64,000 bases of DNA from Heyndrickxia acidicola (GCF_001636425.1 NZ_KV440953.1:4522001-4586000); one strand, 5' to 3'; numbered from the stretch's first letter, positions 40,621-49,890 are shown. Made by a program: numbers and translations. The notes: a model not told the origin generated them from the sequence alone.

Positions 40621-42327
40621 ATGGCAGGTTTTAAACAAAGTAACAGATTACATAGTGGACTGGGGACAAAGGAAAAGATTTATATAGGGGTATCTCTTCT
40701 TATTATTATAATCTGGGTATCCCCATATTTTTTTCTTGGACAGAATGCCCATATGCGGGTTCAGGATAATTTGGACTCAAATATAGCCTGGTATAAAGTG
40801 TTAAACGAAAGCGGCCAGCTCTTTGGCTCATTAAACGCTCATATTCCTCAGATTATTAATGGTGAAATGAGAAGGGATGCTTTTTATTCTCAATTCTACG
40901 GGGTTGTCGTTCTCTTTTCAATTTTCCCTCCCATCATTGCATATGGCTTAACACAACTCATTACACGGCTTGGAGCTTTTCTGGGGATGTATTTGCTGCT
41001 AAAGCATCATTTCATGAAAGAGAAGGACTATGCACTGATTCAGGCTGGTACAGCCTTGACCTTTGCTTTAACGCCTTTTTGGCCTTCAGGAATGCTCAGT
41101 ATCCTTGGAATGCCTCTTGCTTTATGGGCCTTTTTAAATATACGGAATGGAAGCAGGTCCTGGAAGAACTTTGCGGTTTTGACCATCCTGCCGTTTCTGT
41201 CCAGCTTTATCCTTGGTTTTTGTTTCTTTCTTTCAGTACTGGGTATTTTTTGGGCAGTCGACGCTTGGAGGGCAAAGAAATGGAATGGGGTCTTTCTTCT
41301 CTCTATTCTGTATATGACCTGTATTTATTTGCTTATCGATTATAGATTGGTCGTTTCAATGATTGTGCCATCGGGTTTAACCAACCGAAATGAATTTGTT
41401 GAATCCGACAACGGCCTGATGGATTCCCTGTCATTGACGATAAGAAACTATGTTTTGAGCCATAATCAGGACAGAACGGAATCTGCCGTCGTTATTATGC
41501 CGCTTACCTTAATTGCTTTGGGAATTGTGCTGGTGAAAAAGGAATGGAGAAAAGAAAAGCTATTTATTGGCCTTCATATCCTGAATTTTGTCCTTTCGCT
41601 CTGGTATGCGTTTTGGTTTTTTGAAGGGTGGCAGCCTTTAAAAGACCATATTGCCATCTTAACTACTTTTAATTTTGGACGATTTCATTACTTAAGGCCG
41701 GGGATTATCTATGTGCTGTTTGCGATTTCCCTAAGAATCCTCTGGAGGATGGGCAAATGGGGGCATATAGCCGTTACAGTCTTGCTGGCGGCACAGCTTT
41801 GGATGATAATTCCTACGAATGAACAAATTAATTACAGTGATGACCCAAGCTATAAGCAATATTTTGCACAGCAGCAATTCACCGATATTAAAAATTACAT
41901 CGGTCTTCCACAGAGTCAATACCGGGTTGTCAGCATAGGCATTCACCCAGATATTGCTCAATATAACGGATTCTATACGTTAGATACATACAACAACTTC
42001 TATCCGCTGAGCTATAAGCATCAATTCAGGAAAATCATTGCACCAGAACTGAACAAAAGTCCGGAGCTGAAATCCTACTTCGACCAATGGGGAGGCAGGT
42101 GCTATATTTTTGTCAGTGAGCTTGGTGAACATTATATGTATTCAAAATACTCAAATGTAAAAATAAAACATCTGCAGTTAAATACAGCTGTATTAAAGCA
42201 AATGGGCGGGAGATATGTCCTATCTGCAGTTCCGATTTTGAATGCTAAACAAAATCATTTGGCTTTTGAGAAAAGCTTCAATTCAAAAGACTCTTGGTGG
42301 GAAATTTATTTATATAAGGTTCAATAG
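40621..42327 (+). CDS. DUF6044 family multi-pass membrane protein (YkoS-like)
   Basis: A 568-aa protein with about ten transmembrane helices in its first ~400 residues, followed by a soluble C-terminal domain (about 415-568) with GIHPDIAQYNGFYTLDTYNNFYPLSYKHQFR. The helix arrangement with the DNLDSNIAWYKVL loop after helix 1 resembles GT-C-like glycosyltransferases and B. subtilis YkoS. No reaction is known; an envelope glycan role is only a guess. GGAGAACG precedes the ATG, and a terminator follows at 42402. Confidence 0.75.
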   Translation: MAGFKQSNRLHSGLGTKEKIYIGVSLLIIIIWVSPYFFLGQNAHMRVQDNLDSNIAWYKVLNESGQLFGSLNAHIPQIINGEMRRDAFYSQFYGVVVLFSIFPPIIAYGLTQLITRLGAFLGMYLLLKHHFMKEKDYALIQAGTALTFALTPFWPSGMLSILGMPLALWAFLNIRNGSRSWKNFAVLTILPFLSSFILGFCFFLSVLGIFWAVDAWRAKKWNGVFLLSILYMTCIYLLIDYRLVVSMIVPSGLTNRNEFVESDNGLMDSLSLTIRNYVLSHNQDRTESAVVIMPLTLIALGIVLVKKEWRKEKLFIGLHILNFVLSLWYAFWFFEGWQPLKDHIAILTTFNFGRFHYLRPGIIYVLFAISLRILWRMGKWGHIAVTVLLAAQLWMIIPTNEQINYSDDPSYKQYFAQQQFTDIKNYIGLPQSQYRVVSIGIHPDIAQYNGFYTLDTYNNFYPLSYKHQFRKIIAPELNKSPELKSYFDQWGGRCYIFVSELGEHYMYSKYSNVKIKHLQLNTAVLKQMGGRYVLSAVPILNAKQNHLAFEKSFNSKDSWWEIYLYKVQ

Positions 42328-42372
42328 GAAAGGTTAATTTTTGCTTCTTCGACTAAATATCAATTGGAGGAA

Positions 42373-42398
42373 GCAGCAGTCTATGCGAAAACAGCCAC
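42373..42398 (+). mobile_element. Fragment of the right end of element family M1
   Basis: AGCAGCAGTCTATGCGAAAACAGCC differs by a few bases from the right end of the element at 2401. No left end is found nearby. Confidence 0.5.
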
Positions 42399-42401
42399 AG
42401 T

Positions 42402-42434
42402 AAAAAAGTATCCTTTTAGAAGGGTACTTTTTTT
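42402..42434 (+). terminator. Terminator after the DUF6044 gene
   Basis: AAAAGTATCCTTTT and AAGGGTACTTTTTTT pair around TAG (one mismatch). Confidence 0.75.
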
Positions 42435-42479
42435 CATGCGGGCAGCCGTTTATATTGGTATTGCTCTAATTTTCTGCAG

Positions 42480-42606
42480 GTTGATTTCCACTGCAGGCAC
42501 TCGCTTTCCGCGGGGCGAACGGGAAGCCTCCTCGTCGCAAGCTCCTGCGGGGTCTTCCCTGGCACGCTGATCCCGCAGGAGTCTCGTGCCTTCCGCTGCA
42601 ATCAAC
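42480..42606 (-). repeat. GC-rich interspersed repeat, family A, copy 5 (reverse)
   Basis: Runs from GTTGATTTCCACTGCAGGC to CCGCTGCAATCAAC, reverse of the copy at 7673. A further GTTGATTTTCAC end lies at ~42670. The stretch 42610-42790 holds nothing else that I can support. Confidence 0.8.
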
Positions 42607-42801
42607 GTTGGATTTAAATTTATATGGGATTGTAATGTGACATTGGCAGCGACCTGGCCATCCTGCAGGTTGATTTTCACTCTATTCAGCATAGGTTAAG
42701 CTTTTAAAAGGCCAAAAAGAAAAACAGACCTTGACAAGGCCTGTAATGAAGCAGAATGCTTTTTCTATAGGTGTATGTTTTTGTGAAAGCTAGAATTCAC
42801 T

Positions 42802-43122
42802 TCATTCAGATGTACCGCTGAGATTCCAGAGACTGAAAATAGCAGTAAGCAAGCCAAGGATTACACTGATCCATTCAACGGATCCGTTTAGGGAGTACGC
42901 GAAAGGGAAAATGATAAACCATACCCCTGTGATGAAGGTTACCCAATCCTGCCATGTCCCCCAACCGGATTTGTTGTAACTCCACAGTGCGGCAATAAAT
43001 TGTACTAATCCTATAATAACGCTGGTCCACATTGCTCCAGTTTGACCAGAAAAGTCAAGAATCCATGGGGCTAGAAGAAACCATACTCCAAACAAAGCAT
43101 TTAACGTGCTTCTAGTATTCAT
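42802..43122 (-). CDS. SPW repeat membrane protein
   Basis: A 106-aa membrane protein with four helices arranged as two repeats. Each repeat has a GVWFLLAPWIL / GVWFIIFPFAY motif followed by a W(T/I)SVIIGL helix, the SPW-repeat pattern. Function unknown. It is divergent from the uspA-MFS unit and shares a ~190-nt region with palindromic operator-like sites. Confidence 0.88.
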   Translation of the reverse strand: MNTRSTLNALFGVWFLLAPWILDFSGQTGAMWTSVIIGLVQFIAALWSYNKSGWGTWQDWVTFITGVWFIIFPFAYSLNGSVEWISVILGLLTAIFSLWNLSGTSE

Positions 43123-43209
43123 TGTCTCACCCCCTTTCGATGATAGCTGGCACAGCCTAACACTGTGCTAATAAAGTATATGAAAGGAAGTGGATATTGT
43201 TGCAAAAAA

Positions 43210-43276
43210 TTAACGTTGACGTAAGATGTTGAAAAAAATATAATAAAATCATATTAATTTTACGTTAACGTAAAAT
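43210..43276 (+). promoter_or_regulatory. uspA promoter with two ACGTTRACGT operator-like sites
   Basis: TTGACG (43216-43221) and TATAAT (43239-43244) are 17 nt apart, a strong sigma-A promoter. TTAACGTTGACGTAA (43210-43224) overlaps the -35 box. The perfect 18-nt palindrome TTTTACGTTAACGTAAAA (43258-43275) lies near the expected start of transcription. Two similar dyads around one promoter suggest a dimeric repressor; its identity is unknown. Confidence 0.7.
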
Positions 43277-43316
43277 TACCGAGATTGGACTTGGAATATA
43301 AAAAGGAGGTTAAAAA

Positions 43317-43739
43317 ATGTATGAAAAAATTCTCGTCCCCGTTGATGGTTCTGAGCATTCCCATCTTGCTGTCACTGAAGCGGCTAAATTGGTAAAGAAA
43401 ATGGGAGGCACAAGCACAATCACTCTCTTGCATGTTAATCCGGATATTCATTTTATAGATACAGCTGGAATCGACATTGATCAAATTGATGATTTGCTGG
43501 AAAAGGAAGGGCGACAAATCTTAGCTCCTATACATCAGTTGCTGGCAAAGCAGGAGGCTGCGTATCATTCCATTTATAAAAGTGGGGATCCAGCAGAGGA
43601 AATTACGGCTGTTTCCCAGGAATTTGACCTTATTATCATGGGAATCAGGGGGCTAAGCACTCTCGGTGAAGTGGTATTTGGAAGCGTCAGCCATAAGGTT
43701 ATACAAACAAGTGCCTGTCCGGTACTCATTATAAAATAA
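43317..43739 (+). CDS. Universal stress protein UspA family
   Basis: A 140-aa single-domain Usp. The N-terminal ILVPVDGSEHSHLAV and the ATP-binding loop GIRGLSTLGEVVFGSVSHKVIQ (GxxGx9GS) are intact, so it belongs to the ATP-binding subgroup. AAAGGAGG precedes the ATG. The MFS gene starts 63 nt downstream, with no terminator between, so both are probably transcribed from the promoter at 43216 and controlled by its palindromic sites. Confidence 0.93.
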   Translation: MYEKILVPVDGSEHSHLAVTEAAKLVKKMGGTSTITLLHVNPDIHFIDTAGIDIDQIDDLLEKEGRQILAPIHQLLAKQEAAYHSIYKSGDPAEEITAVSQEFDLIIMGIRGLSTLGEVVFGSVSHKVIQTSACPVLIIK

Positions 43740-43802
43740 GATTACTTAGTCATTATTAGGCGAAAAAATAAAAATTATTTTAGTTAGGAAGTTGATAATA
43801 AA

Positions 43803-44993
43803 ATGCAAGCAACATCAGTGGAAAACGCAGGCGTCAAGCAGCAGAAGCAGCCAAAAGCCGTTTGGGCGGTCGCCTTTGCATGTGTTATTTCTTTTATGGG
43901 ACTTGGGCTTGTTGATCCCATTCTTCCTGCCATTGCAAAAAATTTACATGCCACTCCGAGCCAGGTTTCTCTATTATTTTCAAGCTATAATTTAATCACC
44001 GGGCTGGCCATGATAATTACTGGGTTTGTCTCCAGCCGTATTGGCCCTAAATGGACATTATTAATTGGTCTTATTCTTATTGTTATTTTTTCTGCTTTAG
44101 GCGGCTTTTCAGGGGGAATCAGCCAGCTGGTCAGCTTTCGGGCAGGCTGGGGGCTTGGAAATGCCTTGTTTATTGCTACAGCTTTAGCAGTCATTGTAGG
44201 TGTCTCAACTGGGGGAACTGCGAAAGCCATCATTTTATATGAAGCGGCTCTTGGGCTCGGAATCTCTGTAGGACCGCTTTTGGGCGGAGAGTTGGGATCT
44301 ATTTCATGGAGAGGGCCGTTTTTTGGTGTAGCAGTCCTTATGGCCATTGCTTTCATAGCTGTTTCTTTCTTATTGCCAACCGTGCCAAAGCCAAAACAAC
44401 GAAGCTCCATTCTGGATCCATTCCGTGCACTGCGTTATCCTGGTCTTTTGGCACTGGCCTTTACAGCATTGCTCTATAATTTTGGATTTTTTACATTGAT
44501 GGCGTATACTCCATTTGTCATGAATCTTGATGCACACGGATTAGGTTATGTTTTCTTTGGATGGGGAATTCTGCTTGCCTTTACGTCTGTATTTGTAGCA
44601 CCTAAATTGGAAAAACGTTTTGGAACTGTAAGATCTATGGCGATAGCCCTGTTTTTATTCGCACTTGCTCTTTTGGCAATGGGGATATGGACAAATTCAA
44701 CAGCAACGGTTATTGTATGTGTTATTATTGCAGGTGCTTTCTTAGGTACAAACAACACATTGATCACAACTGCAGTAATGGAATCTTCACCTGTGGAACG
44801 TTCTACTGCTTCTGCGGCGTACAGCTTCGTCCGTTTTATTGGAGGGGCCATTGCACCATATTTAGCTGGAAAGCTTGCTGAATGGTACAATCCGCATGTG
44901 CCTTTCTTTGTAGGGGCCATTGCAGTTGTTCTGGCGATTTTGGTTACCGTTATAGCACGCAAACATATTAGTACAGGTGAAAAATCCCATTAA
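43803..44993 (+). CDS. MFS transporter
   Basis: A 396-aa, 12-helix major facilitator. The helix 1 motif is ISFMGLGLVDPILPAIAKNL. The helix 2-3 loop is GFVSSRIGPKW and helix 5 has LGLGISVGPLLGGELG, the motif C typical of drug/proton antiporters. It resembles EmrB/YitG-type exporters, with drug or metabolite efflux as the likely role; the substrate is unknown. It follows the Usp gene in a probable two-gene operon and ends in a terminator. Confidence 0.93.
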   Translation: MQATSVENAGVKQQKQPKAVWAVAFACVISFMGLGLVDPILPAIAKNLHATPSQVSLLFSSYNLITGLAMIITGFVSSRIGPKWTLLIGLILIVIFSALGGFSGGISQLVSFRAGWGLGNALFIATALAVIVGVSTGGTAKAIILYEAALGLGISVGPLLGGELGSISWRGPFFGVAVLMAIAFIAVSFLLPTVPKPKQRSSILDPFRALRYPGLLALAFTALLYNFGFFTLMAYTPFVMNLDAHGLGYVFFGWGILLAFTSVFVAPKLEKRFGTVRSMAIALFLFALALLAMGIWTNSTATVIVCVIIAGAFLGTNNTLITTAVMESSPVERSTASAAYSFVRFIGGAIAPYLAGKLAEWYNPHVPFFVGAIAVVLAILVTVIARKHISTGEKSH

Positions 44994-45024
44994 CAGATAG
45001 AAAAGGTTTTATAGAAGCTGGATA

Positions 45025-45059
45025 AGGGAAGGTTCCCAATTGGGCCTCCCTTTTTTTTG
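45025..45059 (+). terminator. Terminator of the usp-MFS operon
   Basis: GGGAAGGTTCCC region pairs as GGAAGG...CCTCCC across CAATTGGG and is followed by eight T's. Confidence 0.7.
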
Positions 45060-45202
45060 TATTTTTTTTTAACATTGTTCCTACCCAACTTGCTGTTTCA
45101 TTGAGTTTGAGCTAAATTTAGCATCAAAAATAGGGTCTACCATCAAAGACTGTATACAGCAAAGGTTTTGTACCAGCAATTTGTTTGAATTTTTTTAGGA
45201 AA

Positions 45203-45310
45203 GGCTGTGTTAAATTTCAATGTTGATAACTGCTCATTTTTTAGCACATTCGTGTGAAACGGCCGTTTCTCACGAATGTGCTAAAAAACAACAGTGTCCT
45301 ATAACACAGC
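45203..45310. mobile_element. 108-bp miniature element (family M2) with perfect 9-bp target duplication
   Basis: The element begins GGCTGTGTTA and ends ATAACACAGC. It is flanked on both sides by TTTAGGAAA (45194-45202 and 45311-45319). Inside, a ~51-nt inverted repeat (TTTTTTAGCACATTCGTG and partner, center CGGCCG) has one mismatch. No coding capacity. The rest of the 720-nt gap to 45716 shows no gene. Confidence 0.75.
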
Positions 45311-45715
45311 TTTAGGAAAATATTTCTCGAACAAGAGAATAATGGGGCATTATGACTGGACATTCTATGATTACATGCACCGTTTGGAAGAAAAAACAAT
45401 AAAATAGCCTTTATGAACTATTTAGGGAGATGGAAAATATACTCAAAAGAAGATATAATAATTATTAACCCGTTTTTAATGAGATCTTAATGGTTCATTG
45501 CTATGATTATTTTTATTGTGGTTAAAAATGCAAAAAACATCAAAGGAATTATTCAATCATATTTTTCTCACATATTTCTTGCATTCATGGTATAGTAATG
45601 TAATCTATAGTATTAAAATGAAATTCCATTTTGGGAGGATGCATCTCTTGCCCTCCACGCACAGGAAAATTGTAAAAAGAGATTTTCCGCAGTAAATGGT
45701 TTAAGAGGTGACAAA

Positions 45716-47659
45716 ATGAATAACTTACTGATGAAATGCCAACATGTATTAAGCAAACATCTTGGTTTTTTCTTTTTAGCCGTCATACTTTTTTGGTTAA
45801 AAACTTATGCAGCTTATGCTAATGAATTTAATCTGGGAGTTTCAGGCTCTTTGCAGAAATTTCTGCTCTTTTTTAATCCATTAAGCTCAGCACTCTTTTT
45901 TCTGGGACTGGCATTATTTGCAAAAGGCAGAAGGGCGTTTATTTGGATTATCATAATTGATTTTATCCTGACATTTATCTTGTATGCGAATATTGTGTAC
46001 TATCGTTTCTTTAGTGATTTTATCACGATACCGACACTTACCCAGTCAAATAATTTTGGCGATTTGGGCGGAAGTATACTTGCATTGATAAAGCCTCATG
46101 ACCCTTTATATTTCCTTGATATTATTTTTCTTATTGTTTTGATGGTCTCAAAGGTAGCCAAGCCTGAACCGGTTCGTGTCGGATTCAGAAGGCTGAGTGC
46201 GGTTTATGTATTGGCCATCATGGCCTTCAGCATTAACTTAAGCCTTGCGGAGAAAGACCGTCCTGAGCTCCTGTCCAGAACCTTTGACAGAAAATATTTG
46301 GTTAAATATCTAGGAGCCTACAATTTTACTATTTATGATGCCATTCAAAACACGACGGCAACCGCACAGGAAGCTTTTGCTGACAGCAGCGATATGACGG
46401 ATGTACGGAACTTTGTAAAAGCTCAGTATGCTAAACCTGATCCAAAGATGTTCGGGAAAGCGAAAGGCATGAATATTATTTACATTCACTTGGAGTCCTT
46501 TCAAAATTTCTTAATAAATTACAAACTGAACGGGCAAGAAGTGACGCCTTATTTAAATTCACTCACTCATGAGAAGGGCACATATTATTTTGATCATTTC
46601 TTCCATCAAACGGGCCAGGGGAAAACGTCTGATGCAGAATTCATGCTGGAAAACTCTTTGTTTGGTCTTCCACAGGGCTCTGTACTTACGACCAAAGCAC
46701 AGAATACATTCCAGTCCCAGCCTGCTATATTGGGTGAAAGAGGCTATGATTCAGCCGTATTCCATGGGAATTATAAAACCTTCTGGAACCGGGATGAAGC
46801 GTATAAGTCTTTCGGTATTAACCACTTTTTTGATGCAAGCTGGTATAATATGAACAGCAAAGACGTCTTGAATTATGGATTAAAGGATAAACCATTCTTC
46901 AAGGAATCGATTCCTATGTTTAAAACATTGAAGCAGCCTTTCTATGCTAAATTTATAACATTGTCGAATCATTTCCCTTATCCAATTTCAAAAGAGGATG
47001 CAACCATTGGTCCTGCAACTACAGGGGATTCATCTGTAGACAGTTACTTCCAAACTGCACGCTATTTGGATGAAGCAGTAAAAAGCTTTATGGATTATTT
47101 GAAACAGTCAGGTCTGTACAATCATTCTGTTATCGTATTTTATGGTGACCATTATGGTATCTCAGAAAACCATAAGACTGCGATGGCAAAAATTATGGGC
47201 ACCGAAATTACGCCTGTAGAAGAAGCCAAGCTTCAGGAGGTTCCGCTCATTATCCATGTACCAGGCACTAAGGGTGGAATTGAACACCAATATGGCGGCG
47301 AGATTGATGTATTGCCGACAGTGCTGCATTTATTGGGAGTCGATACTAAAGACTACATTCAATTTGGTACGGATTTATTTTCAAAGCAGCACTCCCAGGT
47401 TGTACCGTTCCGTAATGGCGACTTTGTAAGTCCTGACGTCTATTCTTTGAACGGAAAGTATTATAATCCAGATACCGGTGTAACGATTCCTAAGGATCTC
47501 GAAATAAAGAATGATGAAAAAATGGTACAGGAAAGGTTAAGCCTTTCTGATAAAGTGGTGTATGGCGATCTATTGCGCTTCTATACTCCTAAAGGATTTA
47601 CCCCAATTAACCGTGAAAAATATAATTATAATCACATACCACAAAAATCAAGTAATTAA
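45716..47659 (+). CDS. LTA synthase family protein (glycerol-phosphate transferase)
   Basis: A 647-aa protein with five N-terminal transmembrane helices (to ~residue 185) and a large extracellular sulfatase-fold domain. The catalytic Thr304 lies in TGQGKTSDAEF, with metal ligands Glu260 in HLESFQ and the FYGDHYG and HFPYP motifs. It polymerises glycerol phosphate from phosphatidylglycerol into lipoteichoic acid or primes it. Bacillus has several paralogues (LtaS, YfnI, YqgS, YvgJ); which this is cannot be settled from sequence alone. AAGAGGTG ribosome site; a terminator follows. Confidence 0.92.
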   Translation: MNNLLMKCQHVLSKHLGFFFLAVILFWLKTYAAYANEFNLGVSGSLQKFLLFFNPLSSALFFLGLALFAKGRRAFIWIIIIDFILTFILYANIVYYRFFSDFITIPTLTQSNNFGDLGGSILALIKPHDPLYFLDIIFLIVLMVSKVAKPEPVRVGFRRLSAVYVLAIMAFSINLSLAEKDRPELLSRTFDRKYLVKYLGAYNFTIYDAIQNTTATAQEAFADSSDMTDVRNFVKAQYAKPDPKMFGKAKGMNIIYIHLESFQNFLINYKLNGQEVTPYLNSLTHEKGTYYFDHFFHQTGQGKTSDAEFMLENSLFGLPQGSVLTTKAQNTFQSQPAILGERGYDSAVFHGNYKTFWNRDEAYKSFGINHFFDASWYNMNSKDVLNYGLKDKPFFKESIPMFKTLKQPFYAKFITLSNHFPYPISKEDATIGPATTGDSSVDSYFQTARYLDEAVKSFMDYLKQSGLYNHSVIVFYGDHYGISENHKTAMAKIMGTEITPVEEAKLQEVPLIIHVPGTKGGIEHQYGGEIDVLPTVLHLLGVDTKDYIQFGTDLFSKQHSQVVPFRNGDFVSPDVYSLNGKYYNPDTGVTIPKDLEIKNDEKMVQERLSLSDKVVYGDLLRFYTPKGFTPINREKYNYNHIPQKSSN

Positions 47660-47662
47660 CAG

Positions 47663-47696
47663 AAAAAGCCGGCTCCTATTGGAAGCTGGCTTTTTC
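47663..47696 (+). terminator. Terminator of the LTA synthase gene
   Basis: AAAAAGCCGGCT and AGCTGGCTTTTT pair around CCTATTGGA. Confidence 0.85.
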
Positions 47697-47741
47697 TGTG
47701 CTTAGGAACTTATAAAATGCTAAACCTGTCGATATTTTTCT

Positions 47742-47877
47742 TGTCTAGCTTCAGCGCCTATCGGCAATCAGATTTCTATGTCTCCTCCCTACAATTAGTC
47801 AACATCTAGTTTTCTTTTCCTTTATATCAGTCGAGAGCTATGAATTCCTTACTCCGGTAAGAAAGACGCTTGTGCTG
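47742..47877 (+). repeat. Interspersed repeat, family B, diverged copy
   Basis: Starts TGTCTAGCTTCAGCGCCTATCGG, contains CTCCTCCCTACAAT and TTTATATCAGTCGAGAG, and ends near AAGACGCTTGTGCT. It is a ~136-bp relative of the tandem copies at 61986-62282. The unit's ends can pair (AGCGCC with GGCGCT in better copies). Confidence 0.65.
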
Positions 47878-48017
47878 CACTTATGTCCTAGGAAATGAAA
47901 CAAGAAAGTCAGGTTTGCTATATTCGTGTTAATGTATGATCTGCCAGCAGATTATTTAGTATTTTTAGGGGTAAATGGTATAATAAGCCACAAAGATCAG
48001 CGATTATTTAGCAAAGG

Positions 48018-49058
48018 ATGATTCGAAAAATGACAAATCAATATTTGTGTGCTGAGTGCGGTATTCCTTTTCCAATCATGCATCAGGGATTTCTGGCATT
48101 GCCTGTAAATGATGCTGCTTCACTTGCAGTATTTAAAAACGGACTTAAGCCCAAACTAATAGAAAATAAGTTATACATACCCTACGACTCTATTCAGTCA
48201 CTTGAGGAAGAGATTCAAATGCTTGAGGAAGGAGGTCTTGGAGAAATCCGTGCCGCCGTAACAGGCTCTGAACTTAAAGTACCGCTTATGATTGAGTTAA
48301 GCGTCTTAAAAGAAAGAATTCGAAACAAGGAAATGGTTGATGTCATTGTATCGAACAAATTTGTAAGTTATTTTCAGCCCATCATTAATTTGAAGAGTCA
48401 CGACCTTTTTGGTTATGAAGCCCTGCTGCGGGTTGATCACTCAGAAAAGCAGGTCCCTCCCGGCATGCTTTTTGAAGCAGCACATAAAACGGGATTATAT
48501 TCACTTCTTGATCAGAGGGCGAGGGAAACAGCTATTAAATCAAGAGTGGGAAAAATACCAAACGGCATGAAAACCTTTATTAATTTTTTGCCGTCCACGA
48601 TTTACAACCCCGAATTTTGTTTACAGCATACCTTTTCAATTGTAGACAAATATAACGTATCGCCGTCGGACCTCGTATTTGAAGTTGTGGAAACGGAAGA
48701 AATAAACGATATTGATCATTTGAAAAATATTTTTAAAACCTATAAGGCATCAGGGATGAAGGTGGCTTTGGATGATGTGGGAAGCGGGTTTGCCACATTG
48801 GACATCCTATCCAAGCTTCAGCCGGATTACGTCAAATTAGACCGCAATTTTATCTCATATTGCGATCAAAACACGATGAATCAGAAATTTTTACAGCAGG
48901 CAGTCCATATTTCGAAAGAGATGGGCATAAAAGTCTTGGGAGAGGGGATAGAGAGAAAAGAAGAGCTTGAATTCTGTGCAGCAATCGGAATGGACTTTGC
49001 CCAAGGCTATTACCTTGGCAAACCTGTAAAGGACCCTGTGGAACAGGTGAGAGCATGA
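48018..49058 (+). CDS. EAL-domain cyclic-di-GMP phosphodiesterase
   Basis: A 346-aa soluble protein. An N-terminal ~100-residue segment has a CxxC pair (YLCAECGIPFPIMHQGF) that could bind metal. The EAL domain covers about residues 105-340, with GYEALLR, NFLPS, EVVETEE, LDDVGSGFATL, VKLDRN and GEGIE. The metal and catalytic residues are present, so hydrolysis of c-di-GMP to pGpG is expected. An upstream ATG 48018 and a second at 48030 are both possible; AAAGGATG favours the first. No transmembrane helix. It could oppose the GGDEF protein at 37713. Confidence 0.9.
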   Translation: MIRKMTNQYLCAECGIPFPIMHQGFLALPVNDAASLAVFKNGLKPKLIENKLYIPYDSIQSLEEEIQMLEEGGLGEIRAAVTGSELKVPLMIELSVLKERIRNKEMVDVIVSNKFVSYFQPIINLKSHDLFGYEALLRVDHSEKQVPPGMLFEAAHKTGLYSLLDQRARETAIKSRVGKIPNGMKTFINFLPSTIYNPEFCLQHTFSIVDKYNVSPSDLVFEVVETEEINDIDHLKNIFKTYKASGMKVALDDVGSGFATLDILSKLQPDYVKLDRNFISYCDQNTMNQKFLQQAVHISKEMGIKVLGEGIERKEELEFCAAIGMDFAQGYYLGKPVKDPVEQVRA

Positions 49059-49233
49059 GAAATGCAGTGGTATAAACATAAATTGGACCTGGTATGAGAG
49101 GACGGCAATTATCCATTGGCTGCTCAAAATTGAAAAGCTTTTTTATAGGGTAGGGGAGTATACTATAACGGGAATAGATTATGATAACTGAAAAAAGGGC
49201 ATAGTAAAGAAAATAGGACGGGAGGCAGTTTAT

Positions 49234-49458
49234 ATGCAAAATATTACCTTTAAAGTAACAGGAATGTCCTGTAACCATTGTGTAAAAACCATTCAAGAGA
49301 GTGTTGGACGACTTGCAGGTGTCGAAGAGGTAGAAGTAGATCTTAAAAGCGGAGAGGTTCAAGTCGACTTTGATGCTGAAAAAGTTGCAGCCGTTGAGAT
49401 TAAAAAGGAAATAGAGGAGCAAGGCTACGACGCAGAACAAATTGTTCCTTTTTTTTAG
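49234..49458 (+). CDS. Copper chaperone, HMA domain (CopZ-like)
   Basis: A 74-aa single heavy-metal-associated domain with the MSCNHC (MxCxxC) copper-binding motif at residues ~10-15. A ferredoxin-like strand pattern follows. It would carry Cu(I) in the cytoplasm, normally to the CopA ATPase, but no copA or csoR is adjacent. GGGAGGC ribosome site. Confidence 0.92.
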   Translation: MQNITFKVTGMSCNHCVKTIQESVGRLAGVEEVEVDLKSGEVQVDFDAEKVAAVEIKKEIEEQGYDAEQIVPFF

Positions 49459-49486
49459 GCTTTGTTAAAGGTCATTATCGATTTCG

Positions 49487-49600
49487 TCTTAATGCGGTGA
49501 AGGGATGAAGCTCCTGCGTGAAAAGTGCTAGGAAGCTTTTGAGGTGTCCGCGGGAAGAGAGCGTCTGGAGCGAAATTTGACATCCACAATGAACACAGTC
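49487..49600 (+). repeat. Decayed family A repeat
   Basis: Traces of GGGATGAAGCTCCTGCG, GTCCGCGGGAAGAGAGCGTC and GGAGCGAAATTTGACATC match the family A plan with many changes. A weak trace of an M1 element end (CTATAGATTGCTGCTTTT) follows at ~49678. Confidence 0.45.
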
Positions 49601-49797
49601 ACTTTTAAAGTTTCCTGCCTTTTCAAGAGCAAAATTATTTGCCTTGGAAGGGCTATTTGTTTTTTAAGGGTATTTTTCTATAGATTGCTGCTTTTTGTAT
49701 AAATGATGACAGGGGATAATCATCGTACTGCTGAGGCTATGGAATAACCTTAAAATAAAGATTTAAACATAAATACAAGGAAATAAATGAATAGACT

Positions 49798-49844
49798 GCA
49801 CCATGCTTGGCTTAGAAAACGTCTGAGCCAAGCATGGTGCTTTT
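49798..49844 (+). terminator. Hairpin with 15-bp perfect stem and T-run
   Basis: GCACCATGCTTGGCT (49798-49812) pairs perfectly with AGCCAAGCATGGTGC (49826-49840), followed by TTTT. It lies ~340 nt after the copper chaperone gene, so it is either a terminator or part of a repeat. Confidence 0.6.
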
Positions 49845-49854
49845 GTTCGGTAAA

Positions 49855-49890
49855 GCATGAAAGGGGTCTGACCCCTTTAGTGGACTAAAG
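49855..49890. repeat. Palindrome with GGGGTCTGACCCC core, third copy
   Basis: Core AAAGGGGTCTGACCCCTTT with partial arms TAAAGCATG / AGTGGACTAAAG. Shares the core with 13891-13947 and 21649-21692. Confidence 0.75.

Noticed and set aside
42364-42570. 68-aa frame near the family A repeat at 42480
   Set aside because: Composed of an element fragment, a terminator and repeat sequence.
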